17,504 bases of DNA from NCBI GenBank assembly GCA_022565655.1, contig JAIUMG010000026.1, forward strand, positions 1 to 17,504, read 5' to 3'. The position numbers and the translations under genes are program-made. Source of the stretch: Alkalimonas sp. Its GTDB lineage: Bacteria > Pseudomonadota > Gammaproteobacteria > Enterobacterales > Alteromonadaceae. Below the pieces are notes generated by a model. The model was not told where the DNA came from. It saw only the letters and a list, made by a program, of their open reading frames with translations, and searched no databases. Positions 7,212 through 15,337 of the stretch are shown here, piece after piece (the stretch's first letter is position 1; every line of letters begins with the position of its first letter).

Positions 7212-7819
7212 CAGAACTCCTGCAGAATGTGATCCAGCCGCTGCTGTAAGGTTGCTAATGCACTGCCTGGGATCAATAAAATCATTTCGCAATCAAATGC
7301 GTAATCTGTGACCTGATAATGGATATTCACTTGCAAAGCTGCCGTCCAACGCTCGGACAGCTCGGTTAAGCGCTGTTTGAGTTCAGTTGGCTGGCAACTT
7401 AATATTCTCGGCGCGCTATAGGATAGACTACTGTCAAGCTGAGCCGATAAACTATTGAGGAAGGTGGTCGTGAGGATAGAGCTGATATCGCTGAGCATCT
7501 CGCTCTCACTGGTATCATCTTGCTGATAACCAAGAATTGCGGCAAGGTGATGTGTGCTGGCCATGTTATACAGCAGCATGGCCTCCCCCTGGATCCCAGC
7601 TGAGCCCATAAACCCCTGACTCACCAAACGGATATCATTATCGATATAGGTTCTGGACAGTTGCTCGGGAACAGAGCACGCCTCAACAACCTGGATAGCG
7701 GGTACCTGCAAGTGTATAAAAGTATTTAAAAAACGAGCTAATTGGTCACTGGCTCCGCCCATGGCAATATTCATCAGCTCTTGCAGCGCGTCTTGCTGAT
7801 CCGGAGTGAGTCTAACCAT
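7211..7819 (-). CDS. CheC-family phosphatase (CheY-P phosphatase-like)
   Basis: A 202-residue protein of the CheC/CheX/FliY phosphatase family, which hydrolyses the aspartyl phosphate of receiver proteins. The N-terminal half contains the family signature exactly: Asp10-x3-Glu14-x2-Asn17-x22-Pro40 (DALQELMNIA ... VP). The pseudo-symmetric second half (around SEMLSDISSI ... SAPRI) seems to have Asp and Ser where the second Glu and Asn should be, so only one active site is expected. It overlaps the receiver gene by one base (TAATG) and the cyclase gene by one base (TGATG), indicating strict co-expression. The natural substrate is therefore probably the receiver encoded just upstream. CheC proteins elsewhere also bind CheD. 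No cheD is seen here. Confidence 0.85.
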   Translation of the reverse strand: MVRLTPDQQDALQELMNIAMGGASDQLARFLNTFIHLQVPAIQVVEACSVPEQLSRTYIDNDIRLVSQGFMGSAGIQGEAMLLYNMASTHHLAAILGYQQDDTSESEMLSDISSILTTTFLNSLSAQLDSSLSYSAPRILSCQPTELKQRLTELSERWTAALQVNIHYQVTDYAFDCEMILLIPGSALATLQQRLDHILQEF

Positions 7820-8184
7820 TAGATCAACCCATACTGATGCAGTATCAGGGCTAACTTGTCGCTGTTTACCGGTTTCTGAATAAAAGCCAGCGCCCCCAGC
7901 TCAGTGACCCGCTTTTGCATTTCAGGCTGGATATCAGCAGAAATAACAATGACAAAACACTTAAGTTGCTGTGCTTTAATCGCTTCAAGCACACCAACGC
8001 CATCCAGTTCAGGCATCGTCAGATCGAGGAAAACAAGGCCAATCTCATGCTGGGACAAAACATCCAGAGCTTCCTTGCCATTTGAGGCGGTTAAAATTTC
8101 CGCATCAAAGTCATCCGGTAAACTCTTTTTGACTTGTTTACGCGCCAGTATAGAGTCATCACAAATCAAAGCCTTCAGAGTCAT
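7819..8184 (-). CDS. Single-domain CheY-like response regulator
   Basis: A 121-residue stand-alone receiver. Acidic residues Asp9-Asp10, phosphoacceptor Asp54 (VFLDLTMPELDG), Ser82 and Lys104 (QKP) are all in place, so it should be phosphorylated normally. There is no output domain, so signalling must be by protein-protein contact, as with CheY. The start MTLKALICDD at 8184 is chosen because it gives the standard receiver length. An upstream in-frame ATG at 8250 would add a 22-residue tail with no counterpart in the fold. It is the first gene of the operon with the CheC-like phosphatase and the GGDEF cyclase. It is divergent from a histidine kinase whose own protein lacks a receiver domain, and that kinase is the obvious candidate phosphodonor. 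Confidence 0.92.
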   Translation of the reverse strand: MTLKALICDDSILARKQVKKSLPDDFDAEILTASNGKEALDVLSQHEIGLVFLDLTMPELDGVGVLEAIKAQQLKCFVIVISADIQPEMQKRVTELGALAFIQKPVNSDKLALILHQYGLI

Positions 8185-8503
8185 GAATTCAGTTCTCTTG
8201 ATTAAATGCGTTTTTATTGATGTTATAAGATCAAGGGCTGTTCGAATCATATACAGAAGCTAAATACAATGCAAGCAAGCATAAAGTCTGATACTTTATT
8301 GCTAAATCAACGAAATATCTGAAAATTAGGCTATAGTCAAAAGATACTTTGACCCCGGTTTTCTGTCGCAGAAAGGCATCACCAGAATACGATGCAGCAT
8401 ACAATAAATGTGTCGGAGCGGTTTATGACAACCAGGCGTCATTCTGCAACGTTACAGCATGGTTCTCAGCACGCTACATATTTGCGGTTTTAAAGGGTTA
8501 TCT
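8185..8503. promoter_or_regulatory. Divergent control region, response regulator operon / histidine kinase
   Basis: A non-coding AT-rich stretch of 319 nt separating two divergent signalling units. Two inverted repeats are visible: ATAAAGT-5-ACTTTAT (8281-8299) and GTCAAA-6-TTTGAC (8336-8353). The octamer GATACTTT occurs in both (8290-8297 and 8343-8350). A promoter for the - strand operon is proposed at 8246-8274. For the kinase, only isolated -10-like words such as TACAAT (8400-8405) are seen, without a fitting -35. A short open frame from 8349 is not considered a gene. Confidence 0.5.
8246..8274 (-). promoter_or_regulatory. Candidate promoter of the response regulator operon
   Basis: On the - strand, TTGCAT (8269-8274) and TATGAT (8246-8251) are separated by exactly 17 nt. 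The -10 matches five of six positions and the -35 only three, so an activator may be needed. The 7-base inverted repeat at 8281-8299 lies just upstream of the -35, where an activator would bind. Confidence 0.4.
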
Positions 8504-10249
8504 ATGCAGCAAAAAGGCTTATCTCGTACATTATTGACTAAGGTGCTGTCCGTTTATTTTATACTGACATTTGTTGTCACCTTAGCTCAGATTGGCGCGG
8601 AATACTTTAATACCAAGCGGTACATCAACAGTGAACTGTCTACGCTGCAACAAACCTTTTCCGGCAGCCTGACCCGTGCTATATGGGAGCTGAACACTCA
8701 ACAAGCCTTGGTGATAGCCGATGGATTACTTGCCATCCCTGCGGTGGAGGGGATCATCGTACGTGATGACGCTGGCACAGTGATCACCCAGCTGGGTCGA
8801 CATGTCGATATCAGCGAGCGCCATGGCACCGAGTTAGTGCGCGAAGGCATCCAGTTGACTGAGCAACAATCTGGCCTCTTTGGTTACACCTTCCCCCTTA
8901 TTTTTGAGTTCTCCGGCCGCGCCACTCAGGTTGGCGATGTCACCTTGTTTTCCAGCCGGGCGATTGTGATTGATCGAATCAAAGTGGGTATCTTTTTCCT
9001 GATCGGCAATGCCATGCTCAAAACCACTTTCTTAATCATCCTGTTTTTAATCGCTTTTCGTAAGCATCTAACCGAACCACTCTCCTCCCTCACGCAACAG
9101 ATCGAAGATCTGGAAATGGATCACCTTGAAGGCGTTAACATATCCACTCAGCAGCAGGAAACCAGCTTTGAGCTAGGTGTGATGGCAACGGCATTTAATC
9201 GTTTGATCCGTCGGGTTCAAGACTACAAGTCAGAGCTTGAAAGTACACAAAAGGAGTTGCTGGTCAGTAACGAGAAACTCGACCAGCACAACCTGGTGCT
9301 GGAGCAAGAAGTTGCGCGTAAAACCTCTGGCTTAAGCCAGGCCATGATGGATCTCCAGCAACAAAAGCAAAAGTTGGAAACCAAACAGCAAAGCCTGAAA
9401 GAAGAAATTGAGCGACGCCGCCACATCGAGCACGCACTCCTTAATAAACAAACAGAGCTGGAAAACCTGGTCGATGATTTAAAACAAACTCAGGATCGAT
9501 TGGTGCAATCTGAGAAAATGGCTGCGCTTGGAGGCCTGGTGGCAGGTATCACCCATGAGGTGAATACACCGGTTGGCATCGGGGTGACTGCGACCAGCTT
9601 CTTATCTGAAAAAATCCAAAACTTACAGCACGCCTATCAGGAGAAAACCCTGTCACCAAAACATCTGGAGCGTTTCATTTCAGAGGCGACAGAAACGGCA
9701 GGCTTACTGGAAACCAATCTGAGCAGAGCTTCCGACTTGATTGCCAGTTTTAAACAAATTGCTGTGGATCAAACCAGCGAAGCCATTCGAACCATTCAGC
9801 TGGCGCATTATTTACAAGAAGTGGTTCGTTCCTTGCAACCTCACTTTAAAAAGACCAAGCATCAGGTCGAAATCAATTGCCCTGCAGACTTACAACTGAC
9901 CTGTCCGGCTGGAGCTATTTCACAGATTTTCACCAACCTGCTGATGAACTCCCTGATCCATGGTTTTGAAGGAGTTGAACAAGGTGAAATCCGTATCACG
10001 GTGGTGGATGATCAAAACTATGTTGATATCCGCTACAGCGATAATGGCAAAGGTTTAACGGAAGAGCAGCTTGAAAAGCTGTTCCATCCGTTTTTCACCA
10101 CCAAACGTGAATTAGGTGGCAGTGGGCTTGGCACTCACATCACCTACAACCTGGTACGCCAAACACTCAAAGGCAGTATTGAAGTGCAAAGCAAACCAGG
10201 TGAAGGCTTGCACTACCACATTCGGTTTCCCAAGAAAAACGAGAGTTAA
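8504..10249 (+). CDS. Membrane sensor histidine kinase
   Basis: A 581-residue inner-membrane kinase. TM1 is at about 13-33, a periplasmic sensor region of about 125 residues follows, and TM2 is at about 160-185. Next come a HAMP-like linker (186-240), a long glutamine/glutamate-rich coiled coil (240-335), a HisKA-type dimerisation helix and a HATPase_c domain. The phosphoacceptor is His351 in the H-box ITHEVNTPVGIGV. The N-box is FTNLLMNSLIHG (Asn478, Asn482), G1 is YSDNGKG with Asp513, and G2 is GGSGLGTHI (538-546). There is no receiver domain, so a separate response regulator is needed; the divergent CheY-like gene at 7819-8184 is the likely partner. The start at 8504 has AAAGGG close upstream. 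A further in-frame ATG at 8459 would add 15 residues before the TM1 leader. The signal sensed is unknown. Confidence 0.93.
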   Translation: MQQKGLSRTLLTKVLSVYFILTFVVTLAQIGAEYFNTKRYINSELSTLQQTFSGSLTRAIWELNTQQALVIADGLLAIPAVEGIIVRDDAGTVITQLGRHVDISERHGTELVREGIQLTEQQSGLFGYTFPLIFEFSGRATQVGDVTLFSSRAIVIDRIKVGIFFLIGNAMLKTTFLIILFLIAFRKHLTEPLSSLTQQIEDLEMDHLEGVNISTQQQETSFELGVMATAFNRLIRRVQDYKSELESTQKELLVSNEKLDQHNLVLEQEVARKTSGLSQAMMDLQQQKQKLETKQQSLKEEIERRRHIEHALLNKQTELENLVDDLKQTQDRLVQSEKMAALGGLVAGITHEVNTPVGIGVTATSFLSEKIQNLQHAYQEKTLSPKHLERFISEATETAGLLETNLSRASDLIASFKQIAVDQTSEAIRTIQLAHYLQEVVRSLQPHFKKTKHQVEINCPADLQLTCPAGAISQIFTNLLMNSLIHGFEGVEQGEIRITVVDDQNYVDIRYSDNGKGLTEEQLEKLFHPFFTTKRELGGSGLGTHITYNLVRQTLKGSIEVQSKPGEGLHYHIRFPKKNES

Positions 10250-10325
10250 TCAGCCCTAGAACGGTTCCCCTTTATTGCTGCCTCACGTTATACTGACGCC
10301 TTTCCCGTTGTCTCAGAGTATCTTT

Positions 10326-11234
10326 ATGTGGTTTAAAAATCTTCGCGTATATCAACTGAACACTCCCTTATCACTCGACATTGACGCCATGGAGCAGGCA
10401 CTGGCTGAATTTCGTTTTAGCCCCTGCACCGGCCAGCAAGCATCCAGTTCAGGCTTCACAGCTCCCTTTGCGAGCAGTCAGAGCTTCTGTTACCAAAATC
10501 AACACTATATTTTCTTTGCCTTGAAGCGACAGGAAAAAATTCTGCCCGCCGCTGTCGTGCAAGAAGAAATGCAGCCTCGCCTCGATGCGCTAGAGCAAGA
10601 GAAAGGCCGCTCACTGAGCCGTAAAGAGAAAGACAGCCTGAAAGAAGACGTGACTTTTCAGCTGCTGCCCAGGGCCTTTAGCCGTTCACAAACGATTTTC
10701 GCTTGCCTGGACCAAAACAAACAACGGATTTTGGTCAATACCAGCAGTAGCAGTAAAGCGGAGGACATGCTGGCATTATTACGCAAGGCTTTTGGCTCAT
10801 TGCCTGCACTTCCCTGGCTTGATCCCTACAAACTGAGTGCTCAACTTCAGCTGTGGCTGCAGGATAAAGCGCTGCCTGAAGGCTTTAAGCTGGGCGCCGA
10901 GGTAGAATTAAAAGCACCCGATGAAGAAGGTGCCAAAGTCCGCTTTAGTAATCACATCCTTACTACCGAGGATGTACAAAGTCATCTGGAAGATAAGCTG
11001 GTGACCCGGCTTGAGCTGGAACAAGATGAACGTCTTGGCTGGAAGGTTTGTGAAGATGGCAGCATTAAGGGCATTAAATACCATGACAGCATCAGCAGTC
11101 AGAATGATGAGCTTGGCTGGGAGGATGAAGACACCCGCTTAGCTGCCGACACTTTATTGATGTGCTCTACACTGTCTGAAAGCCTGGATCGATTAGCTGA
11201 CTCGGTCCGAGCAGGTGACGAAATAAAACCCTAA
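10326..11234 (+). CDS. rdgC: Recombination-associated protein RdgC
   Basis: A 302-residue nucleoid-associated protein (303 in E. coli). The E. coli protein forms a ring-like dimer that binds double-stranded DNA and restrains RecA-mediated strand exchange. Family landmarks are MWFKNLRVYQL at the N-terminus, EKILPAAVV, SRKEKDSLKEDV, LLPRAFSRSQT, KAEDMLALLRKAFGSLPALP, and CEDGSIKGIKYHD near the C-terminus. The start at 10326 matches the family N-terminus; an in-frame ATG at 10275 would add an unrelated 17 residues. A -10-like TATACT is present at 10289-10294, with no clear -35. The gene sits 76 nt after the histidine kinase and may have its own promoter. It is convergent with the HDOD gene, from which it is separated by only 28 nt. 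Confidence 0.96.
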   Translation: MWFKNLRVYQLNTPLSLDIDAMEQALAEFRFSPCTGQQASSSGFTAPFASSQSFCYQNQHYIFFALKRQEKILPAAVVQEEMQPRLDALEQEKGRSLSRKEKDSLKEDVTFQLLPRAFSRSQTIFACLDQNKQRILVNTSSSSKAEDMLALLRKAFGSLPALPWLDPYKLSAQLQLWLQDKALPEGFKLGAEVELKAPDEEGAKVRFSNHILTTEDVQSHLEDKLVTRLELEQDERLGWKVCEDGSIKGIKYHDSISSQNDELGWEDEDTRLAADTLLMCSTLSESLDRLADSVRAGDEIKP

Positions 11235-11245
11235 ATCACCACGTC

Positions 11246-11281
11246 ACGCTCTTTGCTTGTCATCAGGCAAACAAAGAGCGT
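11246..11281. terminator. Possible convergent terminator between rdgC and HDOD gene
   Basis: An inverted repeat with 10-base arms, ACGCTCTTTG (11246-11255) and CAAAGAGCGT (11272-11281), with a 16-nt loop. It overlaps the last codons of the HDOD gene. It lacks a clear T-run on either strand, so it may be a weak or rho-assisted terminator. It is the only candidate between these convergent genes. Confidence 0.4.
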
Positions 11282-12102
11282 ACATCCTGATACACAGTTG
11301 CAATCAAAGGTTCTTGCATAAAGTCAGCCTCTGGCACCAAACCTTGCTCAATGTACTGGCCCATTAAAAACTGTTGTTGCTCAACCTCAGGGAATGCTTT
11401 GTTCACTATGGTTGCAATACGAATAAAATCGGTGTAATCCGGCGCGCTGGAAACTTGGGGCAATTGCCACTCGGCCACCACTTGCTGGTACAACTCAGAA
11501 AACCCCCAGGCTTTCATGATGGCCAAGCCAATCTGCGGGGAGAGCTTCACCATGGCATGACGCATAAATCCAGGGTGGCCAAATACGTCTTCATGCTTTT
11601 CCGCTTCGGTTAAAATAGGCAATAAACCGATATGGTGCAATAAAGCTGATAATGTCATCACATCAAGGCTTAACTTACAATGGCGATGCTGCGAACGATA
11701 GTAACTCAGACAGGCCACAGCAACACTGGTCACCTGCACGGTATCACGCCAGGCTTTATCCATCATTTGCTGAATATGGCTATTCTGACTGACAAATAAC
11801 TGCTCCATCGCCATGGCCGTGGCTATGGTTTTAATCTGACTGAGGCCAATGCGGGTCACCGCTTGACTCAGCGTGGCGACTTTAATCGAACGGCCTAAAA
11901 AGGCACTATTCGCCACTCGCAACATCCGAGCTGCTAGGGCTGGGTCCATGCTAATCACTTCTGCCATTGCAGCCAGGCTGACTTCAGGATCATCGGCAGT
12001 TCTGCGAACCCGTAACGCGATTTCCGGTAAGGTAGGTAACAGTAAGCTATCGTTTCTAAGCTTTTCAATTAATATGGTAATCAATGCATTTTCTGCAGAC
12101 AT
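11263..12102 (-). CDS. HDOD domain protein
   Basis: A 279-residue cytoplasmic protein consisting almost wholly of an HDOD domain (about 10-220), a relative of HD phosphohydrolases often found in signalling proteins. Typical segments are LPTLPEIALRVRRTADDPEVSLAAMAEVISMDPALAARMLRVANSAFLG and IKVATLSQAVTRIGLSQIKTIATAMAM, then LSALLHHIGLLPIL, where an HD dyad would be; here it reads HH. Loss of the metal-binding HD pair is usual for HDOD proteins, which are thought to be non-enzymatic. The C-terminal 60 residues have no clear assignment. GGGGTGA just before the ATG serves as ribosome-binding site. It is the last gene of the hybrid kinase-HIT-HDOD operon, 46 nt after the HIT gene with no terminator between. 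A role as output or adaptor for the kinase is inferred from position. Confidence 0.88.
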   Translation of the reverse strand: MSAENALITILIEKLRNDSLLLPTLPEIALRVRRTADDPEVSLAAMAEVISMDPALAARMLRVANSAFLGRSIKVATLSQAVTRIGLSQIKTIATAMAMEQLFVSQNSHIQQMMDKAWRDTVQVTSVAVACLSYYRSQHRHCKLSLDVMTLSALLHHIGLLPILTEAEKHEDVFGHPGFMRHAMVKLSPQIGLAIMKAWGFSELYQQVVAEWQLPQVSSAPDYTDFIRIATIVNKAFPEVEQQQFLMGQYIEQGLVPEADFMQEPLIATVYQDVRSLFA

Positions 12103-12148
12103 ACGTCACCCCAACATGGAACGAAAAAAAGCCAGGACCAATCCACCT

Positions 12149-12583
12149 TTATAAGGCTTCAGGCCAGACAGGCAAGGATTGCTGCCAGTGAAACAGTTTT
12201 TGCTGCAACTGTTGCTCAGTATAAGGCAGCATGGGTACACACCCCCAGATCGGAGCAGGCCATGCCTTATCATCAGTAAAGCGGGCAATATGATGAATAT
12301 GCAATTGTGGTACTATATTGCCTAAGGCTGCAATATTTAACTTGACCGGCTGGAACTGTTGCCGCATCCACAAACTGAGTTGTCTGCTCTCAAGTTGATA
12401 CTGTACGGCGTCTTGCTCAGATAAATCGACCAGCTCGCGTAACCCGGCCCGGCGCGGGATCAATACAAACCAGGGGTATTGCTGATCATCCATTAAGCGT
12501 AGTTGACATAATGGCCAGTTTTGAAAAAAGTGGCTATCTTGCTCTAACCGGGGATCCAGCTGGAAATCACAAGGGCTATGCAT
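12149..12583 (-). CDS. HIT (histidine triad) family protein
   Basis: A 144-residue protein of the HIT superfamily, nucleotide hydrolases and transferases acting on phosphoanhydride or phosphoramidate bonds. The signature is PQLHIHHIAR, so the triad reads Gln93-x-His95-x-His97-His98. The central catalytic His (His95) is kept but the first position is Gln, as in some bacterial members. Preceding blocks that fit the fold are PWFVLIPRRAGLRELVDLS and KLNIAALGNIVPQLH. No signal peptide or membrane segment is seen. The ATG overlaps the stop of the upstream hybrid kinase by 8 nt (ATGCATAG), so translation is probably coupled. The substrate cannot be told from sequence. The link to the kinase may be functional or simply a housekeeping gene in a shared operon. 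Confidence 0.9.
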   Translation of the reverse strand: MHSPCDFQLDPRLEQDSHFFQNWPLCQLRLMDDQQYPWFVLIPRRAGLRELVDLSEQDAVQYQLESRQLSLWMRQQFQPVKLNIAALGNIVPQLHIHHIARFTDDKAWPAPIWGCVPMLPYTEQQLQQKLFHWQQSLPVWPEAL

Positions 12584-15221
12584 TAGCGGTGTCCTCTTGA
12601 ATGATCGTTCGCATACGTACCAAGACGTCGTGGCAGCCGTGGTTATTTTGCTGATGTGCCAACAGTTCCAGCTCTGCAGCTAGTTCTGTTAAATTAGCGA
12701 AGTCCATGCTGCCAGCGCTGCCTTTCAGGCTATGGGATTCAAATGCAAGCCGCTCCCAGTCTTGCTGTTCAAAAGCTTGCTGCAGTTGCTCTAGCAGTGT
12801 GGGCAACTTACCTCTGAAGCTTTGTTTCAGCGCACGTATCACCGGGTCTTGTGCTAACTTTTGCTCAAGCTCCTGATGATCTTCAACCGGTGCGTCATTT
12901 CTGAACGATTGTACCACGGTCAAAAATTGCTGCTGATTGATTGGCTTCGATAAAACGAACTGACAACCTGACCGCTTGTAGCGCTCTATATCGTCACTCA
13001 TCACATTAGCAGTCACAGCAATAATAGGTGTCTGGATGCCAGCATGGCGAATCAACTCGGTTGCCTCTTCGCCGCCCATTTCAGGCATTTGCATATCCAT
13101 AAAAATAAGGTCAAAGTCTGTGCTGAGCACTTGCTCAACAGCTTGGTGACCATTTTCTACCATCACATAGGTCGCATTCACTTGTTGCAGTAAAATACTT
13201 AATAACAGTTGATTATCGGGGTTATCTTCTGCAACCAGAATATGCAGGCTGCCTGGCTGGTGATCCATCGGTTCTGACGGGGCGGCAACCGGCGGCTGAT
13301 AAGACTGCACTAAGCGGCAGTCCATGCCACTGCAATCCAGCTGGATCTCAAAGTGGCTGCCCACACCTTTCACACTCTCTACATAGATATCGCCACCCAT
13401 TTGTTGGATGAGTTTCTTAGAAATACACAAGCCAAGACCCGTGCCACCAAAATGCCGAGTAACGGTAGAGTCGGCTTGCACAAAAGGTTGAAACAAACGA
13501 GATAACTCAGATGGAGCAATACCAATGCCGGTATCTTTTACTGCAATACGCAGCAGCTGATTCATCAGGTCGTACTCGACTCGTATGATCACTTTGCCTT
13601 GCTCGGTAAATTTCACCGCGTTACTAGCGAGGTTAAGTAATACCTGGCGAAAACGCACTTCATCCCCTTTTAGCAACTCCGGCAGAGGAAACATCCATTG
13701 CAACTCACAATCGAGCCCTTTAGCTAGCGCCTGATTGTGTGTAAGTTGATACACATCATCGATGATTTCCAGACAATTAAAGGGCTCAACCTGCAATTCA
13801 AGCTTATCGGCCTCAATCTTAGATAAATCTAAAATATCATTAATCAGGTTAAGCAAATGCTGACTGCTTTTCAGTACACGCCGTTGATAATCTTTGATCT
13901 TTTCTATATCAGCTGTCTGGACGCTTTGCTCACTAAAGCCAATAATAGCCGTTAACGGCGTTCTGATTTCATGGCTCATATTGGCAAGAAATACACTCTT
14001 TAACCGACTGGCTTGCTCAGCAGTCTCTCTGGCAATAATCAGCTCGTGGTTCGCTGCCGCTAAATCATCATTGGCCCGCGCTAAGTCCTGCGTTCGTTTT
14101 AATACCTTCTCCTCCAACTGCTGTTTATAGGCCCGCTCTCGTTCGCGGTACACCCTGAGTTGGCGCACCATCACATTAAAAGCAGCAAACATATCCCCCA
14201 ACTCATCTTGCTTCAGTACAGGTAATAATGTGGACAAATCACCACGGCCAACCGCAGTTTTGGCTTGAGTGAGCTTACGAATAGGGCCGAAGACATGGCG
14301 GATCAATAACCAATAGATAGTAAATGGTAACAATAGTGAGACACTCAAAAGCAACCCGGCAATCACCCAGGGGATCTGCATGGTGCCTTCCATCAATTCC
14401 TGCTGATTAATGCCCAGCAACAACTGAAAATCACCTGGCAGCTCAGCGCCCTTAAGCAACATCGATTGTCCAAGCAGTAAGCCTTTCTCCATGTCTGGTT
14501 GCTGCATACTCTTCTGAATGGTTCTGAAGTGGCTAGGGGCAAAAGTGCTGCCAATTAACTGCGGTCGGTCTGAAAAAGCAATGGTCGCCGATGGGCTGAT
14601 GATCAAAGATACGCTGCCTGGTGTCAGACTTTGCCGTAAAATGGTGCTGAGTGCTTCAGGGTCGACGCTAAGTACCAAATAACCCCACAGCAATCTGGAG
14701 TCATTGCCCTCCTGCCTCGGAGTATACACTTTATGTGCAACAAACAACCGTTGCTCGGACGTTTCACTTTTTGGCGCGAAGAAAAAAATCTCTTCACGGA
14801 TCATGCTCTGCAAACGAGTGAAATAACGCTGACGAAACCTATTGCTGTCATCCTGGTGTTTTTCCTTAGCCACCAGCAGCTCAACCTGGCCATTAAGGCG
14901 TAATAGTTTGATTGTATCAGATGCTGGCTGCGCATCCACAAAGTCAACTAACCTGGCTCTAAAAGCTTCAGACTCCGAGGCAGGGGAGAGGATAAGCTGC
15001 CCAACTTCCTGACTGTTTGCCAGCGTTTGAATTTGCTGGCTATAGCTGGATATCTCACGACTAATGGCTAAACGCTGCTCAGCCAGGAAATGACTGGCTT
15101 TTAAGTTGGCCTCTTGCCAATAGTACGACTGGCTGTACTTTATAGCCAGAACACCAAACAGCATGGCTGGAAATAACAGCAAGGGTACTAAATAAATCAG
15201 TAACGTCTGTCTTAAGCGCAT
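12576..15221 (-). CDS. Hybrid sensor histidine kinase with receiver and HPt domains
   Basis: An 881-residue membrane phosphorelay kinase with BarA-like C-terminal organisation. TM1 is at about 7-27, an extracytoplasmic sensor region of about 250 residues (dCache-like by size) follows, TM2 is at about 285-307, HAMP at 305-357 and a coiled coil at 358-405. HisKA follows with His417 (NMSHEIRTPLTAI), then HATPase_c with N-box Asn530/Asn534, G1 VKDTGIGI with Asp563 and G2 GGTGLGLCI (592-600). The receiver (660-775) has acidic Glu665-Asp666, phosphoacceptor Asp709 (IFMDMQMPEMGG) and Lys759. The HPt domain (about 795-870) has His830 in FESHSLKGSAG. All phosphotransfer residues are present, so a His-Asp-His relay to an unseen response regulator is expected. 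It is first in the operon with the HIT and HDOD genes. Signal and target regulator are unknown; it need not be the BarA orthologue, whose partner UvrY is not here. Confidence 0.94.
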   Translation of the reverse strand: MRLRQTLLIYLVPLLLFPAMLFGVLAIKYSQSYYWQEANLKASHFLAEQRLAISREISSYSQQIQTLANSQEVGQLILSPASESEAFRARLVDFVDAQPASDTIKLLRLNGQVELLVAKEKHQDDSNRFRQRYFTRLQSMIREEIFFFAPKSETSEQRLFVAHKVYTPRQEGNDSRLLWGYLVLSVDPEALSTILRQSLTPGSVSLIISPSATIAFSDRPQLIGSTFAPSHFRTIQKSMQQPDMEKGLLLGQSMLLKGAELPGDFQLLLGINQQELMEGTMQIPWVIAGLLLSVSLLLPFTIYWLLIRHVFGPIRKLTQAKTAVGRGDLSTLLPVLKQDELGDMFAAFNVMVRQLRVYRERERAYKQQLEEKVLKRTQDLARANDDLAAANHELIIARETAEQASRLKSVFLANMSHEIRTPLTAIIGFSEQSVQTADIEKIKDYQRRVLKSSQHLLNLINDILDLSKIEADKLELQVEPFNCLEIIDDVYQLTHNQALAKGLDCELQWMFPLPELLKGDEVRFRQVLLNLASNAVKFTEQGKVIIRVEYDLMNQLLRIAVKDTGIGIAPSELSRLFQPFVQADSTVTRHFGGTGLGLCISKKLIQQMGGDIYVESVKGVGSHFEIQLDCSGMDCRLVQSYQPPVAAPSEPMDHQPGSLHILVAEDNPDNQLLLSILLQQVNATYVMVENGHQAVEQVLSTDFDLIFMDMQMPEMGGEEATELIRHAGIQTPIIAVTANVMSDDIERYKRSGCQFVLSKPINQQQFLTVVQSFRNDAPVEDHQELEQKLAQDPVIRALKQSFRGKLPTLLEQLQQAFEQQDWERLAFESHSLKGSAGSMDFANLTELAAELELLAHQQNNHGCHDVLVRMRTIIQEDTANA

Positions 15222-15337
15222 TGCCAGTCCATCTGCTGCTTGGCTCTAGCTACCTCAAGATAACAGCATCATTAACCTGAAGTAGCCTGAGTCGATAGTT
15301 AAGGTATTGAATGAACAGCATACCCAGCATTTATCAT

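Noticed and set aside
7212..7292. 27-residue N-terminal extension of the PAS-GGDEF protein from ATG 7292
   Set aside because: It would overlap the CheC-like gene by 82 nt. The ATG at 7211 has a good ribosome-binding site and a stop/start overlap.
8185..8250. 22-residue N-terminal extension of the CheY-like protein from ATG 8250
   Set aside because: Receivers begin about eight residues before the acidic pair; the extension has no counterpart and overlaps the proposed -10 box.
8349..8537. 62-codon open frame upstream of and overlapping the histidine kinase start
   Set aside because: No convincing ribosome-binding site, no recognisable protein, and it overlaps the well-supported kinase start.
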